Assembly: GCA_029248455.1 (NCBI GenBank)
Contig: JAQWJH010000015.1
Location: 1 to 41,442 of the forward strand
Direction of reading: 5' to 3'
Source of the DNA: Flavobacteriaceae bacterium
GTDB taxonomy: Bacteria > Bacteroidota > Bacteroidia > Flavobacteriales > Flavobacteriaceae
Length of the DNA: 41,442 bases
The stretch's first letter is position 1. Each line of letters opens with the position of its first letter. Both the position numbers and the translations under genes were made by a program. This document shows positions 10,004 to 17,952 of the stretch, in pieces. The notes beneath the pieces are model-generated. The model searched no databases, was not told where the DNA came from, and saw nothing but the letters and a program-made list of their open reading frames with translations.

Positions 10004-10897
10004 TTATGAATTAATTAAATTTTCTTGATCTTCTTTTAGAGCAATAAAATAGACATCGTCCAGCTGAGGTTCAGCCTTTTTAAATTCTTTTGAAAGTTTT
10101 TCTTCAGAATAAACTCTTATTGTCAATGTATTATCAACATTGTAATTGGAAGATAAAATATTATAATCAATTTCTGCTTGCTCCAGTTCATCTCTCAAAA
10201 CTGTTTTAGTCCAAATTTTATTGTTGATTTCTTTTGTAGCTTCAATAGGCTTAACATGCTTTAAAATTTTACCACCATTTAATATGGCCATGTCATTACA
10301 CAACTCTTTAACATCATCAACAATGTGAGTTGAGAATATTACTGTACTACTTGTACCAACTTCTCTTAAAACATTTAAAAAACGTTGTCTTTCGGCAGGA
10401 TCTAAGCCAGCAGTTGGTTCGTCAACAATAATTAATTTAGGATTGTTAAGTAGCAATTGCGCTATACCAAAACGTTGTTTCATTCCACCTGAATACCCAT
10501 CAACATTTTTTTTCTTTACATCTTGTAGATTAGTAATGTCGAGTAGTTCGTTAACTAGTTTATCCCTTTCTTGATTATTAGAAATACCTTTAAGAAGAGC
10601 AAAATAATTCAATAATTCCTCAGCTGACATTTTAGGATATACTCCAAAAGATTGAGGAAGGTAGCCAAGAACTTTTCTGAGAGATAATTGATCATTAAGC
10701 ACATCAATATCATTAAAATTTATATTTCCTGAATCAGGGGATTGTAAAGTTGCTATTGTTCTCATTAATGTTGATTTTCCAGCTCCGTTAGGACCTAATA
10801 AGCCAAACATTCCCTTACCTATTTCCAAACTCACATTATCTAAAGCTTTTACTTTATTTTTATAAGTCTTGGTTAAATTATTGATTATTAATTTCAT
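10004..10897 (-). CDS. ABC transporter ATP-binding protein
   Basis: 297 residues with a full set of nucleotide-binding motifs: Walker A GPNGAGKST (about 35-43), Q-loop PQSFG (81-85), signature SGGMKQ (136-141), Walker B LIIVDEPTAGLD (about 155-166) and an H-loop His at 191 in FSTH. The final 90 or so residues are an accessory tail typical of ABC-2 exporter ATPases. It is the first gene of a minus-strand set with the permease-M1 fusion 13 bases downstream, and most likely powers that exporter. It is divergent from the FAD oxidoreductase at 11007. A TATCTTTA element about 30 bases upstream of its ATG resembles the Bacteroidota -7 box TAnnTTTG. Confidence 0.93.
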   Translation of the reverse strand: MKLIINNLTKTYKNKVKALDNVSLEIGKGMFGLLGPNGAGKSTLMRTIATLQSPDSGNINFNDIDVLNDQLSLRKVLGYLPQSFGVYPKMSAEELLNYFALLKGISNNQERDKLVNELLDITNLQDVKKKNVDGYSGGMKQRFGIAQLLLNNPKLIIVDEPTAGLDPAERQRFLNVLREVGTSSTVIFSTHIVDDVKELCNDMAILNGGKILKHVKPIEATKEINNKIWTKTVLRDELEQAEIDYNILSSNYNVDNTLTIRVYSEEKLSKEFKKAEPQLDDVYFIALKEDQENLINS

Positions 10898-11006
10898 ACT
10901 GATTATTAAAATTTATAGATGGTAAAGATATAAATTAAACTTATTTCAGAATAATTATAAACGATAATTAACTAATTATAATTATTATAAATCGTAAATT
11001 AGAAAT
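10898..11006. promoter_or_regulatory. Divergent promoter region between the ABC operon and the FAD oxidoreductase
   Basis: 109 bases, very AT-rich. On the minus side a TATCTTTA element lies about 30 bases before the ATPase ATG. On the plus side TAAATTAG (10995-11002) lies 4 bases before the oxidoreductase ATG. Two short related strings, AAACGATAA and AAATCGTAA, sit around 10960-11000. Consistent with promoters reading both ways; no regulator can be named. Confidence 0.4.
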
Positions 11007-12593
11007 ATGATAGAATCCTACAAGAGAAAAAACAATTTGGAAGATAATTATGATGTCATTGTAATTGGATCTGGGATGGGTAGTTTAACTGCAGCTGCTT
11101 TGCTTTCCAAGGAAGGTAAAAAAGTATTGGTATTGGAAAGACATTATGTTGCAGGAGGTTTTACTCACGTTTTTAAGAGAAAGGGATATGAATGGGACGT
11201 AGGTATTCACTACATTGGAGAGGTACAAAATAAAAATAGTCCTATTAGAAAAATGTTTGATTATGTTTCTCAATGTAATTTAAAATGGGAGGATATGGGA
11301 GAAGTCTACGATAGGGTAGTGATTGGAGAAAAAAAATATGATTTTGTAAAAGGTGTTGAGAATTTCAAAAATACACTTGTTTCATATTTCCCTGATGAAT
11401 CTAAAGCAATTGAAGATTATATTCAATTAGTTTTTGACTGTAATAAAACAATGAAAAAATTTTATATTGAAAAGGCACTACCAAATTATATAAGTTTTCT
11501 ATTTGCTCCTTTTTTTAGAAATAAATATTTAAAATATTCTTCAAAAACCACTTATGATACTATTTCATCTTTAACTAATAATCAAGAACTAATCAAAGTT
11601 CTTACTGCTCAATACGGAGATTATGGCCTTCCTCCTAAACAAAGTAGTTTTGCAATGCATGCTTCAGTGGTTAAGCACTACTTTAAAGGTGGAAGTTTTC
11701 CAATTGGTGGTTCCTCAGAAATTGTTAACACGATAAATCCAGTAATTGAAAAATCAAAAGGAAAAATTGTTGTAAAAGCTGAGGTCAAAGAGATTATTAT
11801 TGAAAAAAATAGAGCCAGAGGAGTGGTTATGGATGATGGTAGAAAGTTTTACTCAAATACAATAATCAGTGGTGTGGGTGTTTTTAACACATTTAATAAA
11901 TTAATTAATGAAAAGTTAAGCGTTAAACTTGGTTTTAAGAGAGATTTACTTTCTGTTAAACCTTCAGTTGCTCATGGTTGCTTATATATTGGATTAAATG
12001 GTACGGCAAAAGAATTAAAATTACCCAAACATAACATATGGATATATCCTGATAAAACAGATCATGATTCATCAGTTGCTAATTATCTAAATGATCAAAA
12101 TTCCGACTTTCCTCTTGTTTATATATCATTTCCCTCAGCTAAGGATCCGTCTTGGGAGAAGAGATATCCTGGAAAAAGTACAATTGATGTTATTACTTTA
12201 CTTCCATATGAATCATTCTCAAAATGGGAAGGAACCAAGTGGAAAAAAAGAGGGGTTGATTATGAAAAATTTAAAGAAGAAATTTCTAAAAGATTACTAA
12301 ACGAGCTCTTCAAGCAATTACCTCACTTAAGAGACTCTATCGATTGCTATGAATTATCAAGCCCATTAACAACAAAAAATTTTGTTAATTATGATAAAGG
12401 AGAATTATATGGATTGGATCATACTCCAAAAAGGTTTAATCAAAAATTTTTAAGACCCAGAACATCTGTTAAAGGACTTTATTTGACTGGTCAAGATATT
12501 GTAAGCGCAGGAGTTGGAGGGGCGCTTTTCTCTGGATTAATCACATCAACTGCCATTACTGGAATTAATTTTATGAAAAAGATTTATAAATAA
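11007..12593 (+). CDS. FAD-dependent oxidoreductase of the retinol saturase / phytoene desaturase family
   Basis: 528 residues. A Rossmann FAD-binding motif opens the protein (VIVIGSGMGSLTAAALL, then VLVLERHYVAGG), followed by the WDVGIHYIG segment characteristic of all-trans-retinol 13,14-reductase-like proteins. The C-terminal FAD contact is GLYLTGQDIVSAGVGGAL. Full-length for the family. Members reduce or isomerise polyene or carotenoid-like substrates; the actual substrate here is unknown. It is a single gene, divergent from the ABC operon, and ends in a strong hairpin terminator. No carotenoid genes are visible nearby. Confidence 0.88.
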   Translation: MIESYKRKNNLEDNYDVIVIGSGMGSLTAAALLSKEGKKVLVLERHYVAGGFTHVFKRKGYEWDVGIHYIGEVQNKNSPIRKMFDYVSQCNLKWEDMGEVYDRVVIGEKKYDFVKGVENFKNTLVSYFPDESKAIEDYIQLVFDCNKTMKKFYIEKALPNYISFLFAPFFRNKYLKYSSKTTYDTISSLTNNQELIKVLTAQYGDYGLPPKQSSFAMHASVVKHYFKGGSFPIGGSSEIVNTINPVIEKSKGKIVVKAEVKEIIIEKNRARGVVMDDGRKFYSNTIISGVGVFNTFNKLINEKLSVKLGFKRDLLSVKPSVAHGCLYIGLNGTAKELKLPKHNIWIYPDKTDHDSSVANYLNDQNSDFPLVYISFPSAKDPSWEKRYPGKSTIDVITLLPYESFSKWEGTKWKKRGVDYEKFKEEISKRLLNELFKQLPHLRDSIDCYELSSPLTTKNFVNYDKGELYGLDHTPKRFNQKFLRPRTSVKGLYLTGQDIVSAGVGGALFSGLITSTAITGINFMKKIYK

Positions 12594-12594
12594 A

Positions 12595-12620
12595 AAAAGA
12601 GGATTTTAAAACCCTCTTTT
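12595..12620. terminator. Bidirectional hairpin terminator
   Basis: An 8-bp perfect stem, AAAAGAGG (12595-12602) and CCTCTTTT (12613-12620), encloses a 10-base loop. It lies between the convergent oxidoreductase and SnoaL-like genes, with A and T runs on the outer sides, so it can serve both strands. Confidence 0.75.
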
Positions 12621-12639
12621 CTTCTTTACATAGATAAGA

Positions 12640-13161
12640 TTATTGTTGTGAAGCAGCAACTTCAGCATCCAGTAAAGTAGGATCAAAAAAGTGATAAACC
12701 GCTACAATTTTTTCATTTTCAAATCTAGCTGCATGATGCACAGGTATTTGTATTTCATTTCCAGTAATTTTTCCTGTTGCTGTCCAGTAAAACCAAGCCA
12801 AAGACCAAACTGACCCATTTTCATATGTTGCAGTCGTAACATTAGGAGGTTGAATTTTACTATTAGAAATATTATCAAACAACGAATGGTGCATAGCGCC
12901 AGCTCCAACCCATTCTTCTTTGGAAACTTTAGTTGAATTGAAATAGAAATTACCATCATCAGCCATTAAATAGGCAGAATCCTCAAACTTATTTGCGATA
13001 TAATTATCCATAAGTTCTCTAGTTAGCATGGATTCTTTATTTGAATCACTAGCAACTCCAGACCAACCACCATATTCCATATTAGGAGCAGTTTCTTTAG
13101 GACTTGGAGATTCACATGATAGTAAAAGAGCAATTAATGTTATGCTTAACAATTTTTTCAT
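12640..13161 (-). CDS. SnoaL/NTF2-like lipoprotein
   Basis: 173 residues. The lipoprotein signal MKKLLSITLIALLLSC has Cys at 16, followed by a short linker. The body, from about residue 40, has the pattern of the NTF2/SnoaL cone fold: an opening helix (MLTRELMDNYIANKF), a strand with DDGNFYFNSTKVS, a helix, then strands such as SLAWFYWTATGK, PVHHAARFENEKIVAVYHFFD. Such proteins are small ligand-binding or enzyme folds and the sequence does not say which. It appears to be transcribed on its own and shares the hairpin terminator with the gene facing it. Confidence 0.75.
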   Translation of the reverse strand: MKKLLSITLIALLLSCESPSPKETAPNMEYGGWSGVASDSNKESMLTRELMDNYIANKFEDSAYLMADDGNFYFNSTKVSKEEWVGAGAMHHSLFDNISNSKIQPPNVTTATYENGSVWSLAWFYWTATGKITGNEIQIPVHHAARFENEKIVAVYHFFDPTLLDAEVAASQQ

Positions 13162-13223
13162 TTTTTTTGGTTTTATATCAATTAAATCTCAATATAATAA
13201 AACTTTGTAATCAATTCAAAAAA

Positions 13224-14492
13224 TCATTTTGCAAGTTTTTCAAGAGTTAGTCCCTGAAATAAGATGGTAAATAAGACTACCATGTAAGTTAGAAAAAGAA
13301 TAAGATTTTTACCCTCTCCAATTTGATCGGGTAAATTTAAAGCTAAAGCAATACTTAATCCTCCTCTTAATCCTCCCCAAGTGATAATAAATGAAGTTCT
13401 TTTTTCAAACTTTTTAAAAAATGATAAAATTTTAATAGGAATTGAAACACCAATTCCTCTTGATGAAACAACTAAAATAATGGTCAAAAGAGATATTAAT
13501 AAGTATCCTGAAACAAAGTTTTGAAAAATTGGAATGATCTCAAGTCCAATCAAAATAAATAGTATTGCGTTTAAAGTTTCGTCTAGTAGATGCCAAAATT
13601 TATAAACATAATCACCCATAGCTTTTTGAACACCATCTTCAATTCTATCAGTATCTATATTTCTATTTAAAAATAGTCCCATCATCACCACACCTAATGG
13701 ACCTGAAAAATGAAATTTGTATGAAACAACAGAAACTAAAAGCACTAAAGAAAGTGTAATTAACACCTCTAGTTCTACATGTTCATTTTCAATATACCTA
13801 ACAAGCTTTAAACCAAGATAGCCCAATAAAGAACCCAGTAGAACTCCACCAATAACCTCTGTAGCAAATAACATGCTTACTCCTTCAGGAGTTACATTTT
13901 CAACCCCCATAATTTTTATTTTTAAAAGCGTAAGAAATATAACTACTCCAATACCATCATTAAAAAGTGATTCGCCTGCAATTCTAGTTTCGGTAACTGG
14001 AGATAGGTTCATTTTTTTTACAATAGAAAGAACTGCAATTGGATCGGTAGGAGCAATTAGTGCACCAAACAATAAACAGTCAACATATGTTAAACCTAGT
14101 TCGTTTAGTCCAAATATGGGTTGTTCAATTAACCAAAAAACACCAGAGCCTACAGCAAATGTTGAAAATACTACACCAAAACTTGCTAAAAATAATATGG
14201 TGACTTTATCCTTTAATAATTCATGAACATTAACACTTATTGCTCCTGCAAACAATAAAAATGGAAGCATGACATCAATTAATAGAATACTAAAATCAAA
14301 ACTTTTAGTTAGTGAAGTTACAACTGCTAAAAATTCAGGAAAAACAATACCCACTATTAAAACAATAATAGATAAACCAATTGCTAAAATCATTAAACCG
14401 ATTGTTTGCGGTAGTTTTAGCAAGCGTAAATTTATAATTGAAAAAAAAGAGGCTAAAAGAAGAAGTACAGTGGTTATTTCTAAAAAGTTCAT
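13224..14492 (-). CDS. CPA1-family cation:proton antiporter
   Basis: 422 residues, almost entirely hydrophobic, with about 12 membrane segments. The family core is visible in DCLLFGALIAPTDPIAVLSIVKK, with the conserved TDP, and in ETRIAGESLFNDGIGVVIFL, with the conserved ND pair that carries protons in NhaP-type exchangers. A late ITWGGLRGGLSIALAL motif is also typical. It probably exchanges Na+ or K+ for H+ across the inner membrane. It starts 3 bases after the lactonase stop, so it is the last gene of the OsmC / SMP-30 / antiporter operon. No C-terminal TrkA-type regulatory domain is present. Confidence 0.92.
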   Translation of the reverse strand: MNFLEITTVLLLLASFFSIINLRLLKLPQTIGLMILAIGLSIIVLIVGIVFPEFLAVVTSLTKSFDFSILLIDVMLPFLLFAGAISVNVHELLKDKVTILFLASFGVVFSTFAVGSGVFWLIEQPIFGLNELGLTYVDCLLFGALIAPTDPIAVLSIVKKMNLSPVTETRIAGESLFNDGIGVVIFLTLLKIKIMGVENVTPEGVSMLFATEVIGGVLLGSLLGYLGLKLVRYIENEHVELEVLITLSLVLLVSVVSYKFHFSGPLGVVMMGLFLNRNIDTDRIEDGVQKAMGDYVYKFWHLLDETLNAILFILIGLEIIPIFQNFVSGYLLISLLTIILVVSSRGIGVSIPIKILSFFKKFEKRTSFIITWGGLRGGLSIALALNLPDQIGEGKNLILFLTYMVVLFTILFQGLTLEKLAK

Positions 14493-14495
14493 ATG

Positions 14496-15500
14496 TTATT
14501 TTTTTAAAGCGATTCTTGCAACGAATGAAAAACCTGTAACGTACAAGTAATTTTCATCCGAATCAAATGCACAGTTGGTTAGCATATCCTTGAATTTTAT
14601 ATTAGCCAATAACCTTCCATCATTTGACAAAACTAATATTCCATTGGGGCCAGTTGTAAAGATATTTCCAGATGAGTGTATTTTAAGTCCATCAAAATTT
14701 CCTGGATTTGCTTTGGCTAATTCTGTCCCATCAAAAAATAATTCAGATTTATTATCATTTTCTAAATCATATCTTAAAATAACAGGATTTTCTGTCGTAT
14801 TAGAACTGTTTACGTATAAGTACCTTTCGTTATTTGACAAAGCGATTCCGTTTGGTAAACTGAGTTCAGATGATATTAATTCTATTCCAGACTCATCACT
14901 TAACTTATATATACCACTAAAATCCAACTCTTTTACAGATTCGTCAAAAGACCAATCACTTAAATTCATAAAACCATAAGTTGGATCTGTAAAATAGATA
15001 GCTCCGTTGGATGCTATGGCTATGTCATTAGGACTGTTAAATCGCTTACCATCATATTTATCAATTATTGTTTCAAAATCTGGATCGTCTGTAGCGGAGT
15101 TTTTTAATTTAGCTAATCTTCTATCTCCATGTTGGGCGATGATTAAATCACCATTTTTATCAAATGATAATCCATTAGCACCAGAAAGACCAATACCATC
15201 AATTACAGGAGCGTAGTTTGTAAATCCTGAAGGAGAGATGTATGTCTGGTAACCCTCAGTTTCGTTCCACTTATAAATTTTATTCATAGGAACTTGAGTA
15301 AACAACAATGAAGATGATTTGTTATCCCATAAAGGACCTTCAGCTACATTAACAGAGTCAACTATATACTCTATTTCGGCAGTCCTATCAATAATATTTA
15401 AAACAGAATCCTCAAAAATGATTATTGATTCGTTGTTTTTAACTGGGCTTGCACAAGAGATTAATTGAAAAATTATAATTGTAGTAAATATTTTTTTCAT
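14496..15500 (-). CDS. SMP-30/gluconolactonase family lipoprotein
   Basis: 334 residues. Lipoprotein signal MKKIFTTIIIFQLISC with Cys at 16. The six-bladed propeller of the SMP-30/LRE family is recognisable: VAEGPLWD (metal-type Glu), ANGLSFDKNGDLIIAQHGDRR, FNSPNDIAIASNGAIYFTDP, LPNGIALSNNERYLYV, and NFDGLKIHSSGNIFTTGPNGI (metal-type Asp). Members hydrolyse sugar lactones using one divalent metal. It has a clear paralogue in the window at 34489. Tight operon: OsmC ends 10 bases before, the antiporter begins 3 bases after. Substrate not known. Confidence 0.88.
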   Translation of the reverse strand: MKKIFTTIIIFQLISCASPVKNNESIIIFEDSVLNIIDRTAEIEYIVDSVNVAEGPLWDNKSSSLLFTQVPMNKIYKWNETEGYQTYISPSGFTNYAPVIDGIGLSGANGLSFDKNGDLIIAQHGDRRLAKLKNSATDDPDFETIIDKYDGKRFNSPNDIAIASNGAIYFTDPTYGFMNLSDWSFDESVKELDFSGIYKLSDESGIELISSELSLPNGIALSNNERYLYVNSSNTTENPVILRYDLENDNKSELFFDGTELAKANPGNFDGLKIHSSGNIFTTGPNGILVLSNDGRLLANIKFKDMLTNCAFDSDENYLYVTGFSFVARIALKK

Positions 15501-15510
15501 TGATAAATTT

Positions 15511-15930
15511 TTATTGATTTCTAATAATTTTAAAGGTATGATTTATTATTGTATCATTTCTTAATGTTGCACCAACAGAACAATATTTTTCAATAGAAAG
15601 TGAAATGAATCGTCGGGCTTCTTCCTTTGTTAAATCTGAAGAATAGATTTGATATTCAATATTTATTGACTTGAAAAATCTTGGAGGATTCTTTGCTCTA
15701 ATTCCAGTTGTTATTGCCTTTAAATCTTTAAAATCTCTTCTTCTTTTTTTTATCATTGAAACTATTTCTACAGCTGCACAAGAAGTTAAAGCAGATAATA
15801 AAAGTTCCATGGGTGAATGATTTTTTTTAAAATTTTCATCATACATATCAACAATTAATGAATTATTTGAATTGTTTTTAAATTCAAATTCTTGATCTTT
15901 TAGATAAGACATTGACACTGTTAAACTCAT
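15511..15930 (-). CDS. OsmC family peroxiredoxin-like protein
   Basis: 139 residues, cytoplasmic. The two redox cysteines of the OsmC/Ohr fold are present: Cys51 in LLSALTSCAAVEIV and Cys117 in EKYCSVGATL. The N-terminal segment HSPMELLLSAL is also typical of the family. Members reduce organic hydroperoxides with thiol cofactors, though YhfA-like branches have other or unknown roles. It is the first gene of a three-gene minus-strand operon with the lactonase and antiporter. Confidence 0.9.
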   Translation of the reverse strand: MSLTVSMSYLKDQEFEFKNNSNNSLIVDMYDENFKKNHSPMELLLSALTSCAAVEIVSMIKKRRRDFKDLKAITTGIRAKNPPRFFKSINIEYQIYSSDLTKEEARRFISLSIEKYCSVGATLRNDTIINHTFKIIRNQ

Positions 15931-16018
15931 ATAATCATTAATTTATATAAATATATAAAATTAACAACAGTCATGAGTGAATGTTTTTTTTTGTAAATTA
16001 GGGTATAACTACTTGTAC

Positions 16019-17206
16019 ATGAAATTAATTTTAACTTTTTTAAGCTGCTTTTTGTTGTTTTTTTCATATTCGCAAAACACAGCTCCTGTTGCAAAAAATC
16101 AAATAATTGCCACAGATAATTATACAACTCTTAATATTACTTTAGTGGCTACTGACGCTGACAATGATGTATTAACTTATATAGTAAAATCTCTCCCGTC
16201 CAGTGGAACCCTAAAAAACGGATCTTCAATAATTACTCAAGCTCAAATCCCACTTGTTTTACCTGCCTCAAGTTTAAGCTATGTTCCTAGTGCTAATTTT
16301 ACGGGATCTGATTCATTTACTTTTGTGGCCAGGGACCTATCAATAGCATCATTTGCTTTAGCTAATGGTTTGACAATAATTAATAATAATGGAGAACCCG
16401 TAACTTATAATAAACCCTCAGGAAAAACTTATTTTTTGATTGATTCTAACACAGGAAAGCCTGGATTTTCACCTGTTGATTGGACTGATGCAAAAGCAGC
16501 TACCGATAGTTATGATGGAGCGAAGATGTATATCATATTGAATGCTGAAATGGAAAAATTAGTTTGGGATGGTTTGGGTTCTATGGGCTTAAATGGCTCT
16601 GGAACTAGATATTGGCTAGGTCTTTATCAAGACAAAACTTCTCCGGATTATGCGGAACCTGGAAGAGAAAATCAAAATTGGGGAGGTTGGACTTGGGTCG
16701 ATGGAGTTACATTGAAAGATAGAGGATACCAAAACTGGTGGCCAAATGAGCCTAATAATGCTGGACAAGAAGATTATGGCCAAATGAATTTTGGTAATAA
16801 TGGGATTAAGTGGAATGATATGCGACCAGGTAATGGGCAATCATGGCCATTATTTGAATTTTCCATAAAGGATGATGGTAGTGAAAGCAATTTGGCTACT
16901 GTTACAATTAACGTTTCTCAAAGCACATTCAGTTTACAAGATGATAATAATAAGATTATAGTAGGTAGTTGTACATGTAATGGTAAAAATGACGGAACAT
17001 TGACGCTATCCGTTGAAGATGCTAGGTATGATTACACTATTAGTGTTAGTGGGTTGACAGAACCAGTAAAAATAAAAGGTTCTGATAAAACAGCTAGTGT
17101 TACGGGACTAGGTAAAGGAACGTACACTGTTTGTTTTAAAGTTGACGAGAACCCCGCTTACGAACAATGTTTTGAGGCTACAATAACTGAACCAAATTCA
17201 TTATAA
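16019..17206 (+). CDS. Secreted protein with cadherin-like repeat, C-type lectin domain and a duplicated C-terminal domain
   Basis: 395 residues. I chose ATG 16019 because it begins a clean signal peptide (MKLILTFLSCFLLFFSYSQ); an in-frame ATG at 15977 adds 14 unlikely residues. Residues about 20-110 match tandem-95/cadherin-like repeats (APVAKNQ, TDADNDVLTY, ANFTGSDSFTFVARD). Residues about 138-280 are a cysteine-free C-type lectin fold with WLGLYQ, the EPN sugar/Ca2+ motif (WWPNEPNN) and WND (KWNDM). Residues 302-395 form a domain nearly duplicated in the gene at 17953. EPN is associated with mannose-type specificity in animal lectins; applying that here is inference. No typical T9SS sorting domain follows. 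First gene of a three-gene cassette, 9 bases before the next. Confidence 0.85.
   Translation: MKLILTFLSCFLLFFSYSQNTAPVAKNQIIATDNYTTLNITLVATDADNDVLTYIVKSLPSSGTLKNGSSIITQAQIPLVLPASSLSYVPSANFTGSDSFTFVARDLSIASFALANGLTIINNNGEPVTYNKPSGKTYFLIDSNTGKPGFSPVDWTDAKAATDSYDGAKMYIILNAEMEKLVWDGLGSMGLNGSGTRYWLGLYQDKTSPDYAEPGRENQNWGGWTWVDGVTLKDRGYQNWWPNEPNNAGQEDYGQMNFGNNGIKWNDMRPGNGQSWPLFEFSIKDDGSESNLATVTINVSQSTFSLQDDNNKIIVGSCTCNGKNDGTLTLSVEDARYDYTISVSGLTEPVKIKGSDKTASVTGLGKGTYTVCFKVDENPAYEQCFEATITEPNSL
16922..17203 (+). repeat. Shared 94-residue C-terminal domain, copy 1
   Basis: Counted by eye, 74 of 94 residues are identical to copy 2 (18625-18906) with no gaps. Key features are LQDDNNK at the start, SCTCNG, the run GTYTVCFKVDENP, YEQCFEA, and a final EP.SL directly before the stop. 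It resembles the module that in many flavobacterial secreted proteins stands just before a sorting domain. Confidence 0.9.
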
Positions 17207-17215
17207 TTATACAAT

Positions 17216-17947
17216 ATGAAAAACTTATTTAAACTACTAACTTTTCTTTTTTTTAATTTAATTTTCATTGTAAGCTGCAGTGATAATTGTTGTGGTTACG
17301 AAGATACTTCTTCTGCAAATGGATCTTCAGGTGGAGGAGCTGAAGTTTCTGGAGCCCCAGGTGCAGCAACATTAATTTCACCACCCTCAAATAATAGTTG
17401 TGAATCTGCCACTGTTGTTGATGGATTTTACAGTAAGGTAAGTTTTAGCTGGACTAAGACCAGTGAGACAGATACCTATAACTTGACTTATACAGATTTA
17501 TCAAATAATGATACCAAGACAAAGACATCAATCTCAACTAATTCTACAGAAATTCAATTGGGAAGGGGGAAAGCATATGCTTGGAGTGTTCAATCAATAA
17601 ATTCTAATTCAAAAAGAGGACCAAAAAGTTCAACTTCTAAATTTTATCTTCAAGGAACACCAGTGTTCAATAAAGTTCCTTTAGCAGCAGTGCTTTCTAA
17701 TCCAGAAATTAATGGAAATGAAATTACCTTTAACTGGACAGGGAAAGATCTTGATGCTGGGGATACTCTAACTTATTCAATTTATATTGATAAAATTGAT
17801 GGCAAACAATCACCTGTCAAAACCTCTTTAAGTAACCCATCATTAGTCTTAAATTTAGACTCTGGATCAACTTATTATTGGAGAGTTAAGAGTACAGATC
17901 AAAATAATAATAGCAGCTTTTCATTAATATCAAAATTTACTTTATAA
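17216..17947 (+). CDS. Lipoprotein with two FN3/Ig-like domains
   Basis: 243 residues. The signal MKNLFKLLTFLF..IFIVSC places the lipidated Cys at 21, followed by SDNCC, then a Gly/Ser/Ala-rich linker to about residue 50. Acidic or Asn residues just after the Cys fit the Bacteroidota surface-lipoprotein export pattern, so outer-face display is plausible. Two beta-sandwich domains follow (about 50-145 and 146-243). Each has fibronectin-III-like signs: VSFSWTKTSETDTYNLTY / AYAWSVQSIN in the first, ITFNWTGKDLDAGDTLTYSIYID / YYWRVKSTD in the second. No catalytic motif is seen. It lies between two secreted proteins that share a C-terminal domain, with gaps of 9 and 5 bases, and may be their cell-surface anchor or partner (inference). 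Confidence 0.8.
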   Translation: MKNLFKLLTFLFFNLIFIVSCSDNCCGYEDTSSANGSSGGGAEVSGAPGAATLISPPSNNSCESATVVDGFYSKVSFSWTKTSETDTYNLTYTDLSNNDTKTKTSISTNSTEIQLGRGKAYAWSVQSINSNSKRGPKSSTSKFYLQGTPVFNKVPLAAVLSNPEINGNEITFNWTGKDLDAGDTLTYSIYIDKIDGKQSPVKTSLSNPSLVLNLDSGSTYYWRVKSTDQNNNSSFSLISKFTL

Positions 17948-17952
17948 ATGTT

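Noticed and set aside
10955-11002. Inverted repeat operator between the divergent genes
   Set aside because: AAACGATAA and AAATCGTAA look related but do not form a clean palindrome, and the region is so AT-rich that such matches are expected by chance.
13873-14979. Plus-strand open frames of 117 and 134 codons opposite the antiporter and lactonase genes
   Set aside because: They are antisense to strongly supported genes, their products look like antisense translations with no domain or signal, and the sense proteins have clear family motifs.
15977-16018. Upstream ATG start for the lectin protein
   Set aside because: It would put 14 residues, including Cys and polar residues, before a complete signal peptide that starts cleanly at 16019.
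17216-17947. The lipoprotein as a SusD homologue because of its CSDN lipobox region
   Set aside because: It has FN3-like beta domains rather than the helical TPR-rich SusD fold, is only 243 residues long, and has no SusC next to it.
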